This document shows positions 9,413 through 18,189 of a stretch of 64,000 nucleotides of DNA, piece after piece (position 1 is the first letter of the stretch; each line of letters begins with the position of its first letter). The notes beneath the pieces were generated by a model. It searched no databases, was not told the DNA's origin, and saw only the letters and a list, made by a program, of their open reading frames with translations. Origin of the DNA: Baekduia alba. Lineage in GTDB: Bacteria; Actinomycetota; Thermoleophilia; Solirubrobacterales; Solirubrobacteraceae. The position numbers and the translations under genes were made by a program. Location: the NCBI RefSeq assembly GCF_028416635.1, contig NZ_CP114013.1, forward strand, positions 4,154,001 through 4,218,000, given 5' to 3'.

Positions 9413-11005
9413 ATGGATGAGTCGGTCCCACGGGTGAACGACCCTCGGCTTGCGAGCGATGCAGCGCCCCCGTCCCAGCAGTCGGATCCGCTCGCGCCGG
9501 TCGCACTGGTGTCGTACGCCCACGGCGACCACGCTGAACGCCACCGACGGATCATGCGCGTCTTCTACCTCAACAAGACGCGTGACATCGGCTTGCAGCT
9601 CAGCCCCTCCCAGGTCGCCGACCGGCTTCGCACCGAGTTCGGGTATCCACTCGACGCTGACAGCCTGGCGTCGGCGCTTGACACGCTGAGCAAGAACGGC
9701 GCCTTGCGATCCGACCAGGACATTCGTGACGTGCGCTCAGCGCCGGAGTTCCGCCGCAAGAGCATGCTCTACGACATCACCCCGGCCGGTGAGCTCTTCG
9801 AGGAATTCCTCATCGCGCTCAACGGACTACGCGACGAGATCGGCGAGCTTGACGCCAGCCGCCTGCTGAGCATTCGCGATGCGCTCGGCCGGATCTCTGT
9901 CGTCCTCGCCAGCGACAACGCAGACGGAGACGTGGCGCTGCACGACCTCCTCGACCAGGCGGCCAAGGCGACCGCCGACCTTCGCCAGGGCGCCACGTCC
10001 TACATGAGCCGCCTGAACGAGTTCACCGTGTCGTCCACCCACTCCATTGAGGACTTCCAGGCGGCTCGGGACGGCATCGTCTCCTACCTCCAGGGATTCC
10101 ACCGCGACCTTCGTCGTTACGATGACGCCATCGCCGGACACTTGGCGTCCATCGCCGACTCCGGCCCACAGCGCCTCGCTCAGCGAATCGTCGCGACCCG
10201 GACGCTGCCCGCCCCGATGGGTGGGCTGACCGAGGACGACATGCGCAATCGCGCCGTCGCCGAGCAGCTGGCCCGCTGGACGGCAATCGAGCAATGGTTC
10301 GGCGCCGCGGAGGCCGCGGACTCGCCCTGGCGTCGCCTGTCGGTCCGCGTGTTCGACGCTGTCGGCACCGTCATCGACATCGCACGGCGGAAGATCGAGC
10401 GCGGACACGATCGCCGCGACCGCGCGCACGCTTGGCAGAGCCTGGCGCTGCTCGTGTCCGAGATCCACGACGAAGACGCCCCGCAACGCGCCTTCGCGCA
10501 GGCCGTCGGGATGCGCCCGCCCCGGCACCTATCCGGCCTGTTCGGCGACCATGAAGCGCTTGGCCGACCGCAGAACGTGTCGTGGGCGGGCGCGGGTACC
10601 GTCCGCGTCGCCGCTCACCTGCGCGTACCGGGCGCGCGGCGCCCCGGCGCCGGCCGGCCCGCGTCGATCCCGGTCAACCGCGACCTAGCTGCGCGTATGC
10701 GCGCTCAGGCCGCACGGCAGGCCGAGTTGCGGGCTCGCCTCCACGCCGCGATCACCAGCGCCAATGGCCCGCTGCAGATCAGCGCCCTGCACCAGCTGGA
10801 CCCGGTCGAGCTGGCCGATCTGCTCGGGTGGGTCTCCCGCGCGTTCGCGACCGAGCGTACGCGCGACGGATCGCGTCAGGCGACCAGCCCTGACGGGCGA
10901 TTGACGTTGCGATTGATTCTGCCGCCTGACAACACCCGCACCCGCCTGCACGCCGATCACGGCACCCTGGACCTCCCCGACTACCGGATTGAGGTGGTCC
11001 ACTGA
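9413..11005 (+). CDS. jetA: Wadjet component JetA (DUF2397/TIGR02677-like)
   Basis: 530 residues, first gene of a four-gene operon. It matches the DUF2397 family by its N-terminal winged-helix part (around residues 45-130: MRVFYLNKTRDIGLQLSPSQ onward, then a region on deciding between frames of helices), a long helical middle and a basic segment near residues 395-425. In Wadjet, JetA is the kleisin-like subunit that bridges the SMC dimer JetC. No membrane segment or signal. The stop TGA (11003-11005) overlaps the start of jetB. ATG 9413 is the first good start; RBS weak. The family call rests on sequence resemblance together with the unmistakable gene order that follows. Confidence 0.85.
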   Translation: MDESVPRVNDPRLASDAAPPSQQSDPLAPVALVSYAHGDHAERHRRIMRVFYLNKTRDIGLQLSPSQVADRLRTEFGYPLDADSLASALDTLSKNGALRSDQDIRDVRSAPEFRRKSMLYDITPAGELFEEFLIALNGLRDEIGELDASRLLSIRDALGRISVVLASDNADGDVALHDLLDQAAKATADLRQGATSYMSRLNEFTVSSTHSIEDFQAARDGIVSYLQGFHRDLRRYDDAIAGHLASIADSGPQRLAQRIVATRTLPAPMGGLTEDDMRNRAVAEQLARWTAIEQWFGAAEAADSPWRRLSVRVFDAVGTVIDIARRKIERGHDRRDRAHAWQSLALLVSEIHDEDAPQRAFAQAVGMRPPRHLSGLFGDHEALGRPQNVSWAGAGTVRVAAHLRVPGARRPGAGRPASIPVNRDLAARMRAQAARQAELRARLHAAITSANGPLQISALHQLDPVELADLLGWVSRAFATERTRDGSRQATSPDGRLTLRLILPPDNTRTRLHADHGTLDLPDYRIEVVH

Positions 11006-12270
11006 GCGTCGCCGAGCAGATCGCCGCCGAGGAGCGCCAGACGGCCGCGCGGGCGCTGCTGGCCGGGCATCTTGTCGACGACCGCGAGACCATGGCGCTC
11101 ATCCGCCGCCACCGCGAATGGCTGCAGCGCACCTTTGCTGAGCAACTCGGCTACGAACTGCGCATGGTCGACTCTTCCTGCGCGCGCTTGATCAAGCGCT
11201 TTGACCTCGTCGACGCGCGGCCCTTGGCCCGGGCGGCCCGGTCCAAGACGGAGCAGCAGCGGCCGGTGGACGAACGGTCCCTGCTCAACCAGCGGACCAT
11301 CGGCCTGCTGTGCCTGTGCTGCGCAGTGCTGGAGACCACCCAGTCTGATCAGCTGCCGCTCGGCGAGCTCGCCGAGCAGATCCAGCGTGAAGCACGCGAG
11401 CTCGATCTTCCCGACCTGGACTGGACGCACACTCCGACTCGCGACGCGCTCGCCGACGCGGTCGGCTGGCTCGTCGATCTCGGCGTGCTGGCCCACCGCG
11501 CCGGCCAGGCCGGCCGGATGCACACCGATGCCACGGGGGAGGAGGCCTTCTACGACATCGTCCGTGCACGCCTGCCGCTGCTGCTGGCCGACCCATCCAC
11601 GACTGCCGCGGCCGAGCACTTGCACCTGCTCGTCGCCGAGCCGGTCCACCCGCCCACCGAGGCCGGTCGGCGCGCGGCACTTCGCCACCACATCGTCCGC
11701 CGCCTTGTGGAGGACCCCGTCGTCTACCGCCGTGACCAGCATGGTGTCAGCACCCGCTGGCATGTCAGCTCCGAGGAGGATGAGGCGTGGGCCGAGCGCC
11801 GCCAGGCGTTCGAGCGGGCGGGGGTGGCCCTGACCGGCCTTGATCGCGAGGCGCGTCTAGAGGGCACCGCGCTTATCGCTTCGGGGCGCGAGCACACCGA
11901 CCGGCCGTTCCCGACCGACGCGAACATCAAGCAGCTGGCCTTGCTGCTCATCCCCGAGTTGTGTGCCGCGGCGCTCGGCGACGAACCGGTCCGTCGGTCG
12001 CTGCCCGCCGGTTCCCCGCAGATCGACCGCGACATCGCTCTGGATGCGGCAGCCCGACTGATGGCCGAGCACCATGGCTTCTGGAAGGCGTGGGAGCCCG
12101 ACGACTCGGTCAGCGTCACCGAGCAGACCACACGTGCCCTCGGCATCCTCGCGGAAGTCGGCCTGGTCGATGTGCGCGGCGACCAGATCCGCGTGCTGCC
12201 CGCCGCTCACCGCTACGCGGCCGCCACCGCCGCCGTCCCGCAGCTGTCGTTGGACATCGCCGACGCATGA
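11002..12270 (+). CDS. jetB: Wadjet component JetB (DUF2398/TIGR02678-like)
   Basis: 422 residues if translation begins at CTG 11002, which gives a 4-nt CTGA overlap with the jetA stop. No ATG, GTG or TTG lies in frame between the upstream TGA and ATG 11092, yet the segment before that ATG (IAAEERQTAARALLAGHLV) reads like the conserved beginning of DUF2398 proteins, where RR.RE-type helices follow (IRRHREWLQRTFAEQLGYEL). I therefore prefer the CTG; starting at 11092 would lose 30 residues. JetB is the KITE-like winged-helix partner that dimerises and binds JetA. The stop overlaps jetC by ATGA at 12267-12270, so the genes are translationally coupled. Confidence 0.82.
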   Translation: MSVAEQIAAEERQTAARALLAGHLVDDRETMALIRRHREWLQRTFAEQLGYELRMVDSSCARLIKRFDLVDARPLARAARSKTEQQRPVDERSLLNQRTIGLLCLCCAVLETTQSDQLPLGELAEQIQREARELDLPDLDWTHTPTRDALADAVGWLVDLGVLAHRAGQAGRMHTDATGEEAFYDIVRARLPLLLADPSTTAAAEHLHLLVAEPVHPPTEAGRRAALRHHIVRRLVEDPVVYRRDQHGVSTRWHVSSEEDEAWAERRQAFERAGVALTGLDREARLEGTALIASGREHTDRPFPTDANIKQLALLLIPELCAAALGDEPVRRSLPAGSPQIDRDIALDAAARLMAEHHGFWKAWEPDDSVSVTEQTTRALGILAEVGLVDVRGDQIRVLPAAHRYAAATAAVPQLSLDIADA

Positions 12271-15200
12271 ACGACGAACGCTTCGCTCCCACCCGTGCCG
12301 GCATCATCGGCCTCTACCAGTACGCCGACCAAGTCTTCTGCTTTGAGGAAGGCCGGCTGGCACTGCGCGGGCGCAACACGTCCGGGAAGAGCAAGGTGCT
12401 CGAGCTCGTCTTGCCGTTCGTGCTGGACGGCGATATCTCCCCGCGAAAGCTCGACCCGTTCGCCAAGGACTCTCGGGATATGCACTGGAACTTGATCGGC
12501 GCCACCGACAAGTTCCCCGATGCTCGCCGCGACCAGCGCTTCGGATACGTCTGGCTGGAATTTCATCACCCGCTGCAGGGCGCCTGGCTGACCGCCATCA
12601 TCGGCATGAAGGCGAACCGCGCCAATCCGAAGGAAGTCGCCCGCGCCTATTGGGTGACCCACCAGCGCATCGGCATCGAACTTGTCCTGTGCGAGCACGC
12701 CGCCGACCGGGCCACTCCGGTCGGGTTGGACACCGCCGCTGAACGCGTCGAAGCTGCCGGTGGCTCGCGGGCACGCAACCAGACCGAGTACAAACAGCTG
12801 CTGCGTGAGCGGCTGATCGGCTTCGAGTCGGCCGAGATGTACGAGGAGATGCTCCGCCTCATCCGCCAGCTTCGCCAGCCCAAGCTGTCCAAGGAGCTCA
12901 AGGCCGACACGGTCTCGGAGATGCTCAACGGCACCCTGCCCGGGGTCGACGCAGGCCAGGTGCGACGGATGAGCGACAACCTCGAGCGCCTTGAGGAGCT
13001 GCGTCGTCGCCGCCAGGGCCTGCAGGCCGCCAAGCGCCTGGCCGCCGGCCTGGACGAACAGGCCTACCGCGCGTACGCCCGCGCCGCGGTCAGCCACCGC
13101 GCAGGTCTGCTCCGCGACGCCGAGCAGGCGTTTGAGACTGCGTCGACCGCCCTGACCCGCCACGAGAGCGCCGTGGTGGAAGCCCAAGAGGTCGCTGACG
13201 ATGCCGAGCACGGACTGCGCGACGCCGAGCAGGCCCACCTTCTGGTGCAGAGCCGCTACGAGAAGTTGATCAGCTCCCCCGAGGTCCGGGCGGCCAGCGA
13301 GATCGTCACCTTGCGTGCCAACGTCGGCGATGCCACCAGCCAGCGCGACGACGCCGACCTCGACGCCGAACATGCCGAGCAGGCCCGCAGGCGCGCCGCC
13401 GCCGACCTAGCGGACGCCGAACGATCTGCGGCAGCGAGTGCGGAAGCGCTCCGGGTGATCGACGGCAAGCTCACCAACGCCTGCACGGAGGCGGGGTTGC
13501 CCTCCGAAGACCTCGCGCTGTTGCGCGGGGCGGTCAACCAGCGTCAGGCCCACGTGGCCCGACAGCACACGCTGCTCGGGACTCTGGAAACGGCGCGGCG
13601 CACCCTGGAGGAGCGCCGCGAGGCCGAGGAGGCCGCGACGAGCCGGAACGCCGAGATGGTCGGGGCCACCGAGAAGGCGCAGGCTGAACTGGAGCAGGCG
13701 CGGGAAGACCTACGCAACGCGACGGCGGCGTGGCTTGAGAGCTTGCAGGTGCTCCACGCCGACGCCGACGAGGCCGACCTGCTCGTCGCCGAGCCCGACA
13801 CGCAGCGCACTCTGGTCGACGGTTGGTGGCGGCGTGCCGCCAACGACATCGCCCGTGATCGCGCCCGGCTTGAGGTGCGCCGTAGGGAGATCGCCGACGC
13901 CGACCAGGCGGCCATTCAGGAGATCGCGCGGTTGCAGGCCGACGTCGACGCAGAACCCGATGTCCGCCAGGTCGGTCGCGCTGACCGCGTCGGGCGCCCC
14001 GGCGCTCCTTTCTGGCGCCTGGTCGACTTCGCCGACGGCCTGCCCGATGACCAGCGCGCCAGCCTGGAAGCGGCACTGGCCGAAGCTGGGCTGTTAGACG
14101 CGTGGGTGCACCCGGACGGTCACATCGCCGAGCAGGACCTGACCCTGGTCGCCGCGGCCGCCGTAGACGGCCCGTCTCTGGCCGACCTGCTCGTCGGGGA
14201 CACCGCCGCGGACGAGGTCGACCCCGAGACGGTCGGCGCGCTGTTGGCCGCCGTCGCTCTCGACGGGCCCTTGTCCGTCGCACCCGGACGGCTGCGCGCC
14301 GGGGTCCTGCATGGCCGCGCGACCAAGCCACAGGCCGAGTTCATCGGGGCGGCTGCCCGTCGGGCTCGCCGTGAACGCCGCCTGGCCGAGCTAACCGCAG
14401 AACGGGCACGGCTTGCCCTTGAGCGGGTCGCCGTCGACCAAGCCGACGCTGAACAGCAGGCCCGCGCCGACACCGCGGACGCGGAACTTGCGGCGCTGCC
14501 GCCGCTGGCGGATCTGACCCGGGCTGACCGGGCCTACACGCGCGCGTCGCAGGCCGCAGATCTCGCTGAGCGCGCCGTGCAGACCGCCGTCGGCCGCCGC
14601 AAGGAAGCTGAGGACGCCGCCGACGCCGCCCAACAGCGCAACGACAAGCACGCCGAGGAGTTCGGGCTACCGCCGCGACGCGGCGCACTGCGAGCGGTCG
14701 AGGCGGCCTTGGAGAGCATCCGTGAGCTGCTGTCCAAGCGCGAGGCCGAGACGGCCCGGGCCGAGGAGCGCGCCAAGGCAGTCAGCAGCGCGACGGACGC
14801 GCTCGCCGACCACGCTGGGTTGGCTTTGCGCGCCAGCGGCCGGGCCAACCAGGCGGCAGCCTCGCTCGCCGAAGCCCAGGGTGCCCTACAGGCCACCGAG
14901 ATGAGCCTGGGCCGATCTGCCGAGGAGATCCAGGAGCAGGTCGTCGCCGAACGTGAGGAGGTCGTTCGCACCAACCGCGAGACCAAGGCCGCCGGCGAGC
15001 AGCACACCGAAGCCCGCGCTGCGCTGCGCGGTCTGACCGCGCAGCGCAGCGAACTGGTGTCTCGCCGCGACGGAGCCGAGCAGACGCGCGCTCGCGCGGT
15101 CGACGGGATCAGCGCTCTCGGCACGCTCGGCATGTTCACCGCCGCCAGCGACACCGGCAGCTCGCTCATTGAGGACGAGGGCGAGGCAGGAGCGTGGACG

Positions 15201-16250
15201 CTCACCCAGACCCTGGATCGCATCCGGTCACTGCCCCCAGCGTTTGCCGCCGCGGTAGACACCAAACGGCTCGAGCGTTTGGCAAACGATGTCTCCTCCC
15301 GGGTCGATGACCTGGCCTTGGAACTCAACCGGCATGACATGCAGGCGAGCATCCGCCATCAGCACGGCCTGCTCGTCTGCGAGGTCTCCTGGATGGGCGC
15401 GCCCCGCACGCTGCGTTCGCTCATCCTCGGGGTCGACGCCGAGCTGGCACGGCAAACTGAGCTGCTCAACGAGGAGACCAGCCGGGTCCTCGGCGAGAGC
15501 GTGCTTTCCGAGCTCGCCGAGCATCTGCGTGGCAAGATCGGCCAGGTTCGCCGGACTCTGGCCGGACGTAATCAGGCGCTTGCGAAGTGCCCGACGGGCG
15601 GTGGGAAGACCCTCGAGCTTGAATGGGTCGTCGGCTCGCTGGATGACCGCGACGCCGCCGCAGTCAAGTTGCTGGCCGGCAAGTCGGTCGGAGCGATGCC
15701 CGACGCTGACCGTGAGCAGGTCTTTGCCTTCGTCCAGCGTCGGCTGCAACAGGCCTCCGAGACTGCGGAGGACGGCGCCGGCGACGACCGCCACGCCGGC
15801 GTCGCCGAGGCCTTGGACTATCGGCGCTGGTTCACCTTTGTGCTGTATGTCCGTGAGCTGGACGACACGCGTGAGCGCCTCACCGGCCGCAAGCACGGCG
15901 AGGGCTCCGGCGGTGAGCAGTCCACGTTGATGAACATGGCATTGTTCGCCTCGGCGGCCGCGATGTACGACCTCGTGCCGCAGGCACCGCGGCTGATCGC
16001 GCTGGACGAGGCGATGGACGGCATCGACGAAGGCGTGCGCCGCAACGTCCTCGGTGCGCTCGTCGATCTTGAGCTGGACTTCGTCGCCACCTCATTTGAC
16101 CTCGACCCGTGCGTACAGGAGGTGCCTGCGGTCGGTTTCTACGAACTGCACCGCGAGAACGGGGCCTGGGGAGTGTTCGCTCAGCACTTCGTCTGGCGCG
16201 GCGGCGTTAAGGTCGAGATCGTCGACGAGCAGGACTTCGCCGCCCCATGA
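12267..16250 (+). CDS. jetC: Wadjet SMC-type ATPase JetC (TIGR02680-like)
   Basis: 1,327 residues. Walker A is GRNTSGKS at residues 35-42, the coiled-coil arms fill roughly 240-1,130 (long Ala/Glu/Arg heptad-like stretches), the ABC signature SGGEQST sits near residue 1,212 and Walker B with catalytic Glu (LIALDEAMDG) near 1,242. This is the split-head layout of SMC/Rad50-like proteins and fits the TIGR02680 family. In Wadjet the JetABC complex extrudes DNA loops and, on small circular DNA, activates the JetD nuclease, giving immunity against plasmids. The ATG at 12267 overlaps jetB by 4 nt and the stop overlaps jetD by 4 nt. All ATPase residues look intact, so the motor should be active. Confidence 0.92.
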   Translation: MNDERFAPTRAGIIGLYQYADQVFCFEEGRLALRGRNTSGKSKVLELVLPFVLDGDISPRKLDPFAKDSRDMHWNLIGATDKFPDARRDQRFGYVWLEFHHPLQGAWLTAIIGMKANRANPKEVARAYWVTHQRIGIELVLCEHAADRATPVGLDTAAERVEAAGGSRARNQTEYKQLLRERLIGFESAEMYEEMLRLIRQLRQPKLSKELKADTVSEMLNGTLPGVDAGQVRRMSDNLERLEELRRRRQGLQAAKRLAAGLDEQAYRAYARAAVSHRAGLLRDAEQAFETASTALTRHESAVVEAQEVADDAEHGLRDAEQAHLLVQSRYEKLISSPEVRAASEIVTLRANVGDATSQRDDADLDAEHAEQARRRAAADLADAERSAAASAEALRVIDGKLTNACTEAGLPSEDLALLRGAVNQRQAHVARQHTLLGTLETARRTLEERREAEEAATSRNAEMVGATEKAQAELEQAREDLRNATAAWLESLQVLHADADEADLLVAEPDTQRTLVDGWWRRAANDIARDRARLEVRRREIADADQAAIQEIARLQADVDAEPDVRQVGRADRVGRPGAPFWRLVDFADGLPDDQRASLEAALAEAGLLDAWVHPDGHIAEQDLTLVAAAAVDGPSLADLLVGDTAADEVDPETVGALLAAVALDGPLSVAPGRLRAGVLHGRATKPQAEFIGAAARRARRERRLAELTAERARLALERVAVDQADAEQQARADTADAELAALPPLADLTRADRAYTRASQAADLAERAVQTAVGRRKEAEDAADAAQQRNDKHAEEFGLPPRRGALRAVEAALESIRELLSKREAETARAEERAKAVSSATDALADHAGLALRASGRANQAAASLAEAQGALQATEMSLGRSAEEIQEQVVAEREEVVRTNRETKAAGEQHTEARAALRGLTAQRSELVSRRDGAEQTRARAVDGISALGTLGMFTAASDTGSSLIEDEGEAGAWTLTQTLDRIRSLPPAFAAAVDTKRLERLANDVSSRVDDLALELNRHDMQASIRHQHGLLVCEVSWMGAPRTLRSLILGVDAELARQTELLNEETSRVLGESVLSELAEHLRGKIGQVRRTLAGRNQALAKCPTGGGKTLELEWVVGSLDDRDAAAVKLLAGKSVGAMPDADREQVFAFVQRRLQQASETAEDGAGDDRHAGVAEALDYRRWFTFVLYVRELDDTRERLTGRKHGEGSGGEQSTLMNMALFASAAAMYDLVPQAPRLIALDEAMDGIDEGVRRNVLGALVDLELDFVATSFDLDPCVQEVPAVGFYELHRENGAWGVFAQHFVWRGGVKVEIVDEQDFAAP

Positions 16251-17533
16251 GCAGTCCGACGGACCCATACCTCATGCAGCCAGGCTTCGCACGCGTCTGG
16301 CCAGCCGCCCGCGAGCGAGCCGAGGACAACGGCCGCATCACCGGTCGCCTGACTCTCCCCGGCGTCACCGCGACCGAGCTCGACGCACTCGGCGGCCTGC
16401 TCGGCCGGGTACTCAACCGCTCAGACGATGGGAGTCTCCGAGTAGGTCTGGATCAGCTCGACCGAGCCTTGCGCGCTTCACGCCTGCAGATCCGGTTGCA
16501 GGAGGTCCTGGAGGGGATGGGCGGGCCGCTCCGCGACAAGCCCGCCGAGCGGGCCGCTGCTCGTACCACCCTCGCGAGCTCATGGCAGATCATCTCCAGA
16601 CACCGCACGTTGTCGGTGCATCCGGAATTAACGGGCTGGCTTGACCGTGTCCGCTCAACCGGTCTGCACACGCGCGCAGCACGCGGAGGCGATCCGTTCG
16701 CGTTGCTCGCCGCTTGTCTGAACGTGCTCGCGGCGCTGCCGACCGAGCCAGCTGAGGGCCTAGCGGCCTTCGCGGCCCGCACCTGCCCCGGCGGGGACAC
16801 CCATGCGCTCGATCGTGGGCGGCCGATGGACGTGTTGTGCCTGTCCGCCCTCACCCACCTCAGCGACCAGCCGACACCGCGGTCGGCTGGCGCGCGGCGG
16901 GAGCAATGGTCGGCCTGGGGCGTCATCTGTGACGAGCTGTCGGTGACCGTGCTCACCGTAGGCCTCAGCGTCGCAGGTGACGGGTACGTGGAGCGGTGCC
17001 TGGCCGCAGCCGCTGCTGTTGGCGAACCCCGCCGGCTGACGCTGCGTGAGTTGCGCGGCGTCAGCCAGTTAGATGTCGGGCCTGAGGTGTTCGTCTGCGA
17101 GAACCCTGAGGTGGTGGCTGCGGCCGCCACCGCACTCGGGTCGGCCTGCCCTCCGCTGGTCTGTACCGAAGGCCAGCCGTCGGTGGCCTGCTTGCGCCTG
17201 CTCAGCGCGGTGACGGCAACTGGCTCGACGCTACGGGTGCGCTGTGACCTCGACCCTGCAGGCCTGGTCATCGCATCGGGCTTGGCGGCCCGTCTCCCCT
17301 GTCGCCCTTGGCGTATGGACGCCGCAGCCTACGGGCTGACCGACGACGGCCTGCCCTGGGAAGGGCCCGCGCCGAACGACGCCGCCCTTGCGGCCGCAGT
17401 CGCCGCGAGGGGTCACGTACAACTTGAGGAGCAGCCGGAGATCCTTGCGGCTCTGCTGGCCGACCTGCGCCGGTCCGCGGTTCGTCCCTGGCCATCTGCA
17501 ACTGCGCTGGGACACCTCACTGATGGGCCATAG
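16247..17533 (+). CDS. jetD: Wadjet nuclease JetD (DUF2399/TIGR02679-like, Toprim)
   Basis: 428 residues, ATG overlapping the jetC stop (ATGA). The C-terminal third has the Toprim pattern: an acidic residue in LVCTEGQPS (about 307) followed by a D-x-D in RCDLDPAGL (about 333-335), as in topoisomerase VI/Spo11-type proteins. The N-terminal half is the family-specific arm. In Wadjet, JetD is the DNA-cleaving subunit triggered when JetABC has looped a small circle. The catalytic residues are present, so the operon looks complete. The 3' end runs into a stretch that also shows an antisense frame from the neighbouring HTH remnant, which may mark the original junction. Confidence 0.88.
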   Translation: MSSPTDPYLMQPGFARVWPAARERAEDNGRITGRLTLPGVTATELDALGGLLGRVLNRSDDGSLRVGLDQLDRALRASRLQIRLQEVLEGMGGPLRDKPAERAAARTTLASSWQIISRHRTLSVHPELTGWLDRVRSTGLHTRAARGGDPFALLAACLNVLAALPTEPAEGLAAFAARTCPGGDTHALDRGRPMDVLCLSALTHLSDQPTPRSAGARREQWSAWGVICDELSVTVLTVGLSVAGDGYVERCLAAAAAVGEPRRLTLRELRGVSQLDVGPEVFVCENPEVVAAAATALGSACPPLVCTEGQPSVACLRLLSAVTATGSTLRVRCDLDPAGLVIASGLAARLPCRPWRMDAAAYGLTDDGLPWEGPAPNDAALAAAVAARGHVQLEEQPEILAALLADLRRSAVRPWPSATALGHLTDGP

Positions 17534-17574
17534 CCCGCAGTCGAATGATCGGCACGATCGTTCAACGAGCCCCG

Positions 17575-17784
17575 ATATCGGCGAGGTCGATCGTCGAGGA
17601 GGCGGAGCTTCCGGCTCTTGGTGAGACGTGCCATGCAGTTGGCTACGGCTCCGGTGGAGCGGCCGAGGGCTCGTGCGACTGCAACGGGGCCTACCGGCTC
17701 GGCGACGGTCTGCATGTGGTTGAGGACCAGTGCGTCGAGCTGCCCGGCCGTGTCAGCGGCGCGGGGGGCGCTATTCACCGGCAC
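17575..17784 (-). pseudogene. Helix-turn-helix gene remnant, copy B (right flank of Wadjet)
   Basis: A continuous frame from GTG 17784 (GAGGTG just before it) gives about 70 residues with a clear HTH/winged-helix unit: LDALVLNHMQTVAEPVGPVA, then RALGRSTGAVANCMARLTKS, ending RKLRLLDDRPRRY. Proteins of this kind usually end right after the RPRRY; here there is no stop and the frame continues about 54 codons into sequence antisense to the end of jetD. So the 3' end was probably lost at a recombination junction. It is the better-kept counterpart of copy A at 8866-9034 and in the same orientation. Confidence 0.55.
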
Positions 17785-17997
17785 CACCTCATGGCAGACC
17801 CGGCGCGGCGGCGACGCTAGCTCCGGCGCCGAGAAAGGTGAAGCGAACGGCAATCGCACCGAGTGCCCATCTGCGCCGCCGGCAACACCACGAATCCCCG
17901 CGAATCGCCGCCCATAGACGGCGATATCGCCGAATAAAGGCACTGGTGCCTGAACCGGCGTTCGCCCGGCGTCGATGCTCACGAGGCCCAGCAACGC
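17785..17997. other. Spacer between HTH remnant and tRNA-His terminator
   Basis: About 210 bp between the copy B start and the tRNA terminator. It contains no gene I can support and no integrase remnant. Confidence 0.4.
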
Positions 17998-18020
17998 AGA
18001 AACCCCGCCACGTGCGGGGC
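17998..18020 (-). terminator. Rho-independent terminator of tRNA-His
   Basis: On the minus strand a GC stem (CCCCGC...GCGGGG, 5-nt loop) is followed by TTTCT. It lies 12 nt after the tRNA 3' end. Confidence 0.7.
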
Positions 18021-18031
18021 TTCTCGACCAG

Positions 18032-18104
18032 GGTGAGCGACGGGACTCGAACCCGCGACCGCCTGGACCACAACCAGGAGCTCTACCAACTGAGCTACGC
18101 CCAC
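18032..18104 (-). tRNA. tRNA-His (anticodon GTG)
   Basis: Minus strand, 73 nt without encoded CCA. The acceptor stem GTGGGCG pairs with CGCTCAC (one G-U), including the extra G at -1 typical of tRNA-His opposite C73. The D arm is GCTC...GAGC, the anticodon stem CCTGG/CCAGG with loop TTGTGGT (anticodon GTG), and the T arm GCGGG-TTCGAGT-CCCGT. Its 3' end faces the defence island, which fits a tRNA used as integration site. Confidence 0.95.
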
Positions 18105-18189
18105 CAGGTCAGAGGGCAGTGTAGACGAAGGGGATCGGGGGAACGGCCCTGGGGAACTCGATCGCCACCGAGGAGGAGCCCGTACCGTC

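Noticed and set aside
12213-13373. 386-codon minus-strand frame with protein-like composition
   Set aside because: Antisense to the SMC head of jetC, whose Walker A lies in the same stretch.
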